This document shows positions 55,980 to 64,000 of a stretch of DNA of 64,000 nucleotides, in pieces. The DNA comes from Prosopocoilus inquinatus (taxonomy: Eukaryota; Arthropoda; Insecta; Coleoptera; Lucanidae). Below the pieces are notes generated by a model. It was given only the letters and a program-made list of their open reading frames with translations. It made no database searches and was not told where the DNA came from. The position numbers and the translations under genes were made by a program. The DNA lies in assembly GCA_036172665.1 (NCBI GenBank), contig CM069870.1, forward strand, positions 69,874,212-69,938,211, written 5' to 3'. Every line of letters starts with the position of its first letter. Position 1 is the stretch's first letter.

Positions 55980-58850
55980 TCTTGGAACCGGGTCAGTCTG
56001 ATGCATCTCATAATCCATCCCCCGACTCATCAGGGGTAGAAAGTTTTAAACAAAGAGAACTCTTTTATTTCCGCGCTGATCTAAGGGTTTCCTTATTCCG
56101 TTACAGAGCGCCTTCCGAGTGCTTTAATTTGATGCCACACTCGGCGGAATTCAGCCCGGCGAATATTTTTAAAATCGCGTCGAAAACGCGGAAGTCAATG
56201 CGGGGGCGTAACAATTTTTCTAACCGTGCGACCGGGATGAAATTTGCTAGGACCGTCCAGGATATTACGCTGGAGGCTTCCACAAAATTACAAGTTGATC
56301 CAACCGTTAACACAAAAGTTAATCCAACTTTTTCATTACTTACACTGTTAAATGCGCAACGTAATGCTGAGAGCGAATAATTTAAAATAATGATAAATAA
56401 ATATGCGCCGAGTCTTTTCCGCATGAGAGAAAAAATACAAATAAATTGAGTTTACAGTACATTCACGGCTAAAAATAAAAACGAGCGGCGGGCGTTGGCA
56501 ACACAATCTAAAGTGTTTATTTGTTTTATCGACACAATTCCCTGCATAGAACGTTTTAAACAAAGGAAACTGTTTTATTTCCCCGCTGACCCAGCAGTTT
56601 CTTTAGACCGCTGGTTAGCGCTTTTCGTGAGCTTTAATTTGATGCCGCACTCGGCGGAATTTAGGGGGCGGAACCGCGTTAAATCGCTTCGAAAACGCCA
56701 AAGTGCATGCGGGGGCACAACAATATTTTTAGCCGTTAGATCAGGATGAAATTTAATAGGATTGCCCAGGATACTACGTCGGAGGTTCTTACAAAATTAT
56801 AAGTTGATCCAACCGCTAAAACAAAAGTTAATCGAATTTAATTAATCGCGCGCGGTGATTGGCTAGGTTTTGTACCTGCTCCTTTGTTAATTACTTACAC
56901 ACAGTCTCCATGTAACGTTATGTAGCGAGTAAAAAATTAAAATCATGATATTAAATACATTCTGAGTCGTTTCTGCATGAGAGAAAACGCCTTAAGCCAC
57001 AGCGGAGCCGGCGTAAATTTTTTTCTAGCCGTGCGATCGACTTTAAATTTGGTAGGAGCGTCTAGGATACTATGCTGGAGGTTCCTACAAAGCTACAAGA
57101 TGATCCAGCCGTTAAAACAAAGATTAATAGAAGTTAATCACGGGCAGTGATTCAAAAACGCTTCCATATTTACTATTTACAATGTTAACGTAACGTAATG
57201 TTGCGAGGGAAGAATTAAATAATGATATTAAATATGTGCCGAGCCTATCGTTGGACAGCTCTTTTTGTGAGCTTTAATTTGATGTCGAACTCGGCGAAAT
57301 CTAACCAGCAAAATCGCGTTAAGTCGCGTCACATGCACGAAATGCGGCGTAACAATATTTCTACCCGTGCCATCGATTTGAAATTTGATAGGATTGTCTA
57401 GAATACTATGCTGGACGCTCCTACAAAATTACAACTTGATTCAACCGTCAATTGATTGATCAATCAAAACAAAACTTAATCGAGTTTAATTAATCGTGCG
57501 CGGTGACCAGCTGAGTTCTGTGATTATTACTTGCATACAGTTTTCACGCAACGTGATGCAGCGAGCGAAAAATTAAAATCATATTAAACACATGCTCATG
57601 CATGCGTTTCTGCATGAGAAAAAACGTGCTAAATCACGCCGGAGGAGGTGTAAAATTTTTTCCAGCCGTGCGATCGGGTTGAAATTTGAGAGGAGCGTCT
57701 AAGATACTATGCTGGAGGTTTCTACAAAGTTACAAGGTATTTCAACCGTTAAAACAAAGATTGATCGAAGTTAATTACTCACTGACAGTGATTGGGCGAC
57801 GCTTCTATGTCTGTTGTTTACAGTATTAATGCCACGTGATGCTGCGAACGAAAAATTAGAATAATGATATTGAAGACGTGCCGAAGCCTACCGTTGGGCA
57901 GCGCCCTTTGCGAGCTTTAATTTGATGTCGCACTCGGCGGAATCTAGCGGGTGGAACCGCGTTGAATCGCGCCACAATCACGCAAATGCTTTCAGCCGTG
58001 CCATAGGGTTAAAATTTGGTACGATTTTCAAGGATACTATGCTGGATATATCTACAAAATTACTAGTTGATCCAACCGTCAAAACAAAAGTTATTCGACC
58101 TTATTGGTGCTTGGTTGACGCTCCGTACCTGTCCCTTGTCTCTTACTTATAATGCTAAAGCACAATGTAATACTGTAAGCGCAAAATTAAAATAGTATTA
58201 GTAGATTCCCCTTAACTAAGCAAGCGTTATTAAATATGTGGCGAGCGTGTCATTGAATAGCGTTTTTCGTGAGCTCTAATTTGATGTTGCACTCGGCGAA
58301 ATCTAGCCGGCGAAACCGCGTTGAATCGCATCACAAGCACGAAAACGCTTTCAGCGGCGTAACAATTTTTCCAGCCGTGCGATCGGGATGAAATTTGGTA
58401 GGATTATCTAGGATACTATGCTGGATGTTTCTGCAATATTACAAGTTTATACAACCGTCAAAACAAAAGTTAATCGAACTTATTGATATTTGGCAGATGC
58501 TTTATACCTGTCCTTTGTCTATTACTTTCAATGTTAAAACGCAACGTAATGCTGTGAGTGAAAAATTAAGTGTGTGCCGTGCTTGCTTCTTGTGAGCTTT
58601 AATTTGATATCGGACTCGGCGGAATCTAGCGGGCGTTAAATCGCGTCGCAAGCACGAAAATGTTTTCAGCGACGTAACTATTTTTCCAGCCGTGCGATCG
58701 GGTTGAAATTTGGTAGGATTGTCCGGGATACTACGCCGGACGTTTTTGCAAAATTACAAGTTGATCCAACCGTCAAAACAAAAGTTAATCGAACTTATTG
58801 GTGTTTGACTGACGCTCCCTTGCCTATTATTTATGATGTTAAAGTGCAAA
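55980..58850. repeat. Degenerate satellite array, ~300-380 bp unit, about 8 copies
   Basis: GCCGTGCGATCGGGTTGAAA then TTTGGTAGGAT recurs near 56225, 56735, 57028, 57367, 57664, 57996, 58374 and 58690. Each is followed by GATACTATGCTGGA, ACAAAATTACAAGTTGATCC and CAAAACAAAAGTTAATCGAA. A second block, GAGCTTTAATTTGATG then CGCACTCGGCGGAATCTAGC, is in most units. Frames such as 55982-56380 and 58703-58960 translate this repeat (...KLQVDPTVKTKV...). Other frames are equally open, and I see no coding signal. Confidence 0.85.
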
Positions 58851-58897
58851 GTAGGATTACATTTATTTTATTGATACATTTTCCTTCATTGTTCCAG

Positions 58898-58951
58898 CTG
58901 TTCGAGAAACTGACCCAAATCTCGTACGTGTGTGCTTACAAGAAATACAGG
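58898..58951 (+). CDS. Possible short internal exon
   Basis: A good acceptor (TTTTCCTTCATTGTTCCAG) precedes an open stretch reading LFEKLTQISYVCAYKKYR. It ends at AGG|GTAGTG, a poor donor. The peptide looks protein-like but is not recognised, and no partner exon on the plus strand is seen. It could be a terminal exon, since the frame stops at GTGTAA shortly after. Confidence 0.25.
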
Positions 58952-59195
58952 GTAGTGTAAGACGGCCTTTAAACATGCGTGCAAAACACGTGACTCTGCA
59001 TTAACTACAATTACTTTTCATTGTCGACGGCGAGTTTCTAAGGTCGCCGCCGATTGTAACGACGGGTGATTTGGTTTGATTTCGACGGCAAGAGTAACGT
59101 ACGTGTATATGCGAGGAGGAGTTCTCGTAGAAGGAGCGAATTAAGAACGTTTCAATTAAAAGGTGCAGCGCACCGTGCGCGATAAAAATAAATGA

Positions 59196-59345
59196 GTGGC
59201 GAAGATTAAAGGCCGAGGAGGAAAGCGAGCCAGGAGCACTCGCTCGCTCGTTATTTTTAATTTAAGTTGCCCGCCCGTTCAATTTGAGTGCGGCCGGTTT
59301 AATCGAAACGTCGAACTTAAAACGAAGACAAAAAAAAATTCAACG
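59196..59345 (+). other. Segment related to 46868-47074
   Basis: GC-rich stretch whose plus-strand frame reads FNLSCPPVQFECGRFNRNVE, aligned with FNLKQPVQLACGFFNSKRLE at 46934. It is flanked by CGCTCGCTCG-type sequence. It is not in an array. The function is unknown. Confidence 0.3.
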
Positions 59346-59603
59346 ACCCCGTTCCATTATCTCATAAACGGCCGCGGGATCTTTGAATCACGAAAATCAA
59401 AGAAATATAATTTTTACCACCCTCAAGTAATAAAAAAAAATCTGATAGAAAAATAAAGAAAAAAGAACTAAAAAAAAGATTGGGCCCGAAGAAAGAGACG
59501 GAAAAGTAATTACTCCAAGATTTCAAAAAATAAAATAAAAAATAGAAAAAAGCACCTTAAAGGTGATATGGGGAAAAAGCGACCAAAAATGACAGCGAGA
59601 GTA

Positions 59604-60932
59604 CAGTAAAACCTCGTTTACATCCACTTAACGTAAACGACAAAAAAATATGTACTATCGTGCTCAATAAAAACGACACTCCTGCATATAAGCCGCACCC
59701 TTCCGAACATCGATTGCTGTAAGGGCTTCAAAATTGTCAAACGGAAAAAACAGAAAAAAATTACGAAATTCAATCCACTCTATGGATGCGATATGGAATT
59801 CTACGCCCACCATCCCCATTAGTAATAACAATAATAAAACTTATCTTCACTTCTGACGAAGCTATCAATCGACAGTGAAACGTTGAATGCCTTTCCAATG
59901 TGAATACTGTCCACTTAAAGTTTAAAAAGCTTTTTTATTACAATAATAAAACCGTTGAAATGAGTTGAAGTTTTATAGAAAAATTTTTCTTTTCTTAGTG
60001 CAAGGAACCCTCAACCTTATCTAAACACCAACCCCTTAGACTTTAGAAGGAAAAAAGTTTTTATCAACTCCCGCCCCTCCCACACACCATACAACACTTG
60101 AAGCTACACCAGAACTCTAAATCTATATCTGTCTTAAATTTAGATTTTAAATTTGCTTTTCAAACACATACACGGAGGGTAGTTACCACCCTGTATGTGA
60201 TTTGTAAACGAAATTCTTCTTTTTAAACCGGAAGATTGAAGTTATATACACGAACTCTCTTGCCATCTTAGCATGTTTTAAATTAAATTGCGATGATGTA
60301 CAAAAATCTTCCCATCCCACGTTGCGGCGGTCATTTACAGCGCTACCTGTTGTCCAAACGTTGAAAACTATTTTAATTGAAGTTCCGATTACCGCGCTGA
60401 CATTCTTTTAGCCAAAAAAAAAAGTCCCTGCCTTTCTAATTTCGCAAAAACAAAAATAGAATTAGTGCGTGTCAGTGTAAAGTAATGCTCAAAGCGCGAA
60501 AAAATCACAAAATATTGAAAATTAATGCCTAATACTAAAAAAAAGGAAGTAAAAAGAAAAAACAAAAAAATAAAATATAAATTCCCAAAAATACAAAAAA
60601 AATAATAATAAATAAAATGATTTATTAATGAATTTGTGAATCGTAAGGTTTGGTGGAAATGTCATGGTTACGCCAGAAAGTATTTGAAATGTAAAATAAT
60701 GTCGAATTAAGTTGAGCTATTATGAAAAATGTAAAATTTTCTTTTTGCTTACTTTATGTCAACGTACGTCATTTTTTTTTAAAGCTATGCGACGCCAAAG
60801 CTTTACTGATTGTAAGTTCGGTTTGCATTCAACTTTATATTTTCTGTTTCTTTTGTTTGATAATTCGAACATGTCGAAAATCCGAATTAACCGGTGCAAT
60901 TACTAGTTCGGATTAAAGAGGTTGCACTGTAT
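59604..60932. mobile_element. Possible pogo/Tigger-like element ends
   Basis: The left end reads TA-CAGTAAAACCTCGTTTACA. The right end, inverted, reads TA-CAGTGCAACCTCTTTAATCC, followed inward by GAATTAACCGG...TCGGATT. CAGTxxAACCTCG(A/T)TTA termini with TA duplication are typical of pogo/Tigger elements. The two ends match only over about 15 bases. No transposase lies between them, so they may belong to two different insertions. Confidence 0.35.
59841..59939 (+). mobile_element. 99 bp diverged hammerhead-like insertion with 13 bp target duplication
   Basis: ACAATAATAAAAC occurs at 59828-59840 and 59940-59952. The insert reads CTGACGA, an extended stem II (CTATC/GACAG with one mismatch and a bulged G), then GAAAC and GTT. 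The two core boxes are intact, but stem I pairs poorly. The target-duplication length matches the other ribozyme insertions. Confidence 0.5.
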
Positions 60933-61059
60933 TCATGAGGGGGGGGGGGGTAGAGCAACAATTCGGTGTTTTACGTTTCATAATGCTCTTATTTACAAAA
61001 TTTCGCTTGACCAAAAGGGAAAACGATTATAATCAAAACTCCTGTAACGGCTTTTCATT
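60933..61059. other. Spacer with a poly-G run
   Basis: A G run of about 12 bases at 60939-60951, then sequence grading into the array that follows. Confidence 0.5.
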
Positions 61060-62530
61060 TTCATGATGACATTCGATCCCGTCTTCACTGCAACGATTTC
61101 TAATTTCAAGGTCAAGTTTCGAAATATAAAATCACGGCGCGACTGAAATCATTCAAAGCGCTATCTTTTGACCAAAAGAGAAAACAATGATTTTAATTGA
61201 AACTCCCTTAAAAGATTTTCATTTTCATCTTGACATTTAGCCCTGCCTTCATTGAAATAATTTTAATTTTAAGTCGAGTTTCTAAATATAAAATCACGTT
61301 GTGACTGGAATCACTCAAAGCGCCATCTCTTGGTGGGCCAAAATGCAAAGCGATTTTAATCGAAACTCGTGTAACAGCTTCTTGTCTTCACTTTAACATT
61401 CCATCCTGTTTTCCATGCAGTGATTTTTTAATTTCATAATTTCAAAATCGAGATTTTTAAAATATAAAATCACAGTCTGACTGGAATCGTTCACAGCGCC
61501 ATCTATTGAGCAAAAATGCAAAACCATTTTAATCGAAACTCCAGTAACATTTTTTTATCCGCACATTGATATTCCACCCTGTGTTCACGGCAGTGATTTT
61601 TTAATTTCAAAATCGAGTTTCAAATTATAAAATCACGGCGTGACTGAAATAATTCCAGGCGCAAAACTCCCGTAACTGCTTTTCATTTCCATGCTGATAG
61701 TCTACCCTGTCTGGATGACCGCGATGATTTTAATTTCATAATCGAGTTTTAAAATTTTAAAAACGCGGCGTGATTGTGGAATCATTCAGTGCGCCATCTC
61801 TTGAGCAAAAATGGAGAACGATTTTAAACGAAACTCCTGTAACAGCTTCTTAAGTTCGTTAACATTCCACAGTGCCCTGATTGCAACGATTTTAATTTCA
61901 AAAATATAAAATCACGGCGTGACTGGAATCATTCAAAGCGCCATCTATTGAGCAAAACGCAAGACGACTTTAATAATAATATAAACTAATAGCTTTTTAG
62001 TTTTACACTGAGATTCCGCTTTAATTTCAAAACCGTGTTTCAAAATATAAAAAACGCGGCGTGACTGGAATCATTCAAGGCGCCATCTCTCGAACAAAAA
62101 GGGAAAACGATTTTAAACAAAACTCCTCTAACAGACAGCTTCGTTAACATGCTATCGTGTGTTGATTGCAGCGATTTTTTTAATTTCAAAATCGAGCATC
62201 GAAATGTAAAATCACGGCGTGACCGGAGAATCATTCAAAGCGCCATCTCTCGAGTAAAACGCAAGACGATTTTACTCGAAACTCCTGCAACAGCTTGTCA
62301 TTTTCACGCTGACATTCCACCCACCCTGTTTTGAGTGCAATCGTGTAAAGCGCCATCTCTTCGGAGCTTTCCATCATCACGTTGACATTCCACCCTGCCT
62401 TGTCTGATTGAGTGATTTTTTAAATTCAGTTCAGAATCATTCTCTCTCTCTTGAACAAGGAAAAACTGCTGAAGCGCGACCGGATTAATTTAGAGCGCCA
62501 TCTCTTAGCAAAAGGAAAAGCTACTCTTCA
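61060..62530. repeat. Satellite array, ~150-180 bp unit, each with an AAGCGCCATCTCTTGAGC box
   Basis: The box occurs at 61320, 61497, 61791, 61940, 62083, 62241, 62351 and 62499. The rest of the unit is ACGATTTTAATCGAAACTCC, CATTCCACCCTG and AAATATAAAATCACGGCGTG then ACTGGAATCATTCA. The sequence is otherwise unrelated to the 48640-51700 array except for the GCGCCATCTCT box. Confidence 0.85.
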
Positions 62531-62611
62531 ATCGAGGGCATGTTCCTCTCTTTAATATAAAAAGCAATGAACTAAGTAGTTAATAAAATAAATAGATCTT
62601 TTAAATCGACT

Positions 62612-63770
62612 CCTAATGACTAAAAGATTCATAGATAAAATCATAAGTGACAAATGACAAGACATGTGATTGAGGTGGCGCCATTTTTGTTCCAAAACAC
62701 CAAAGCAATGAATTGCGGTACTTCATTATACATATATTTCTTTTTTTCTCGTCTTCGTCTCACCTCCGTCGATTAAAGAAATCCGGCGGCAGCTTTTTAT
62801 TTTATTTTATTTATATATTTTTTTTAATTTTATTTATTGCCACGTTCATCTCTCTCTCGAACGAACGAACGAAACAGTCCGCGGTCGTTTTCTTTCAGCA
62901 GTGCGATGACTAAAAGATTCATAAATAAAATCATGACTGACAAATTACAAGACATGTAATTGAGGTGGCGCCATTTTTGTTCCAAAACACCAATGCACTG
63001 AATTGCGGTACTTCATTATACATATATTTCTTCTTTTCTCGCCTTCGTTTCACCTCCGTCGATTAAAGAAATCCGGCGGCAGCTTTCTATTTTATTTTAT
63101 TTATATTTTTTTTTAATTTTATTTATTGCTGCCTTCATCTCTCTCGAACGAACGTACGAAACAGTCCGCGGTCGTTCTCTTTCGGCAGTGCGATGACTAA
63201 AAGATTTATAAATAGAATCATAACTGAGAAATGACAAGACATGTGATTGAGGTGGTGCCATTTTTGTTCCAAAACACCAAAGCACTGAATTGTGGTACTT
63301 CATTATACATATATTTTTTTTTCTCGCTTTCGTCTCACCTCCGTCGATTAAAGGAATCCGGCGGCAGCTCTTTATTTTATTTTATTTATACTTTTTTTTT
63401 AATTTTTTTTATTGCTGCGTTAATCTCTCTCGAACGAACGAACGAAACAGTCCGCGGTCATTCTCTTTCGGCAGTGCGATGACTAAAAGATTCATAAATA
63501 AAATCATGACTGACAAATTACAAGACATGTAATTGGGGTGGCGCCATTTTTGTTCCAAAACACCAATGCACTGATTTGCGGTACTTCATTATACATATAT
63601 TTTGTTTTCTCGCCTTCTTCTCACCTCCGTCGATTAAAGAAATCCGGCGGCAGCTTTTTATTTTATTTTATTTATACTTTTTTTAATTTTTTTTTATTGC
63701 TGCGTTAATCTCTCTCGAACGAACGAACGAAACCGTCCGCGGTCGTTCTCTTTCGGCAGTGCGAGTTTTC
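62612..63770. repeat. ~288 bp tandem repeat, four copies in an ABAB order
   Basis: GATGACTAAAAGATT starts copies near 62615, 62903, 63191 and 63478, and the array ends at CGGCAGTGCGAG (63765). Copies 1 and 3 share AAATGACAAGACATGTGATTG and ACACCAAAGCA. Copies 2 and 4 share AAATTACAAGACATGTAATTG and ACACCAATGCA. Each unit has AGGTGGCGCCATTTTTGTTC (altered in copies 3 and 4) and a GAACGAACGAACGAAAC tract. Frames here are repeat readings. Confidence 0.9.
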
Positions 63771-63906
63771 GGTGAAACCCACGGCGGTGAACGCGTTTTT
63801 GAATAATCCACAAAGCAAATTATTCGCCGTGCACACCTTCTTCTCAGACCTTTCTCTCCGATTATCACGGTCGTTAACTTTTAACTTTGAGCATCGAGAA
63901 TCAAGA

Positions 63907-64000
63907 ATGGATGTGGAACAGAAAGTGAGATGCGTGCGAAGCTTTTTACGTAACCGGACCGGGTTTCGGCGGTCCTTGACGTCTCCGAGTTTGTCTCTCA
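63907..64000 (+). CDS. Possible start of a coding region running off the window
   Basis: An ATG in good context (CAAGAATGG) opens a plus-strand frame that stays open to the last base: MDVEQKVRCVRSFLRNRTGF, then RRSL and more. The sequence is non-repetitive and GC-richer than the array before it. Thirty-one open codons in this composition could be chance, and no family is recognised. Confidence 0.25.
   Translation, partial: MDVEQKVRCVRSFLRNRTGFRRSLTSPSLSL

Noticed and set aside
55982..58960. Repeated reading ...KLQVDPTVKTKV... suggesting a tandemly repeated protein
   Set aside because: Other frames of the same unit are equally open, indels between units break the frame, and units contain stops.
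1..64000. tRNA or SINE-type RNA genes
   Set aside because: I looked for B-box GGTTCGAATCC-like words with a matching A box at the right distance on both strands and found none.

Overview
The window is eukaryotic nuclear DNA, most likely from an insect. It is AT-rich, dense in satellite-like tandem arrays, and carries insect-type transposon relics: RTE-like and Jockey/CR1-like reverse transcriptase pieces, a mariner/Tc1-like transposase piece, PIF/Harbinger-, hAT- and foldback-type MITEs, and hammerhead-ribozyme retro-insertions. There are no operons, no rRNA or tRNA genes, and no long intact ORF. Nearly every ORF of 60-130 codons lies in an array or a transposon relic and is a chance reading. 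The order cannot be fixed from the sequence.

Layout. 1-1290: ~275 bp tandem repeat. 2820-5010: ~425 bp repeat ending in an inverted half-copy. 7296-8526: long-TIR element. 9930-11480 and 17640-18950: two blocks of one complex satellite carrying six copies of a ~137 bp hairpin. 12606-14275: 303 bp satellite with alternating monomers. 14690-15150: two RTE-like fragments. 15545-16665: foldback element. 20438-23661: 350 bp inverted arms around a decayed mariner-like transposase. 24255-24575: decayed RT. 24576-26115: degenerate repeat. 29438-31860: ~23 bp minisatellite interrupted by an LTR-like insertion. 32690-37785: ~5 kb imperfect palindrome. 38410-40480 and 41560-42540: related arrays in opposite orientation. 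42800-43850: 185 bp repeat. 44920-46110: ~390 bp repeat. 48640-51700, 54117-55395, 55980-58850, 61060-62530 and 62612-63770: further arrays.

Possible host gene. Three short minus-strand segments (41251-41275, 52050-52125, 53018-53231) each start with an ATG, stay open, and end in a good 5' splice site in the same phase (phase 1). Downstream on the same strand, 38283-38330 is a 48-base segment with an excellent acceptor and a perfect donor, in a compatible phase. The acceptor is followed at once by GTAAGC, so it also reads as a recursive (ratchet) splice site. I infer that much of the window is the large first intron(s) of a minus-strand gene with alternative first exons. The protein is not recognised.

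Most striking signal. A family of small insertions carries hammerhead ribozyme motifs. Four insertions, including one diverged copy, are flanked by 13-14 bp target-site duplications. This fits retrotransposition of short Penelope-like derivatives. Separately, several unrelated arrays each repeat a GCGCCATCT/AGRKGGCGC core that resembles a CTCF site.
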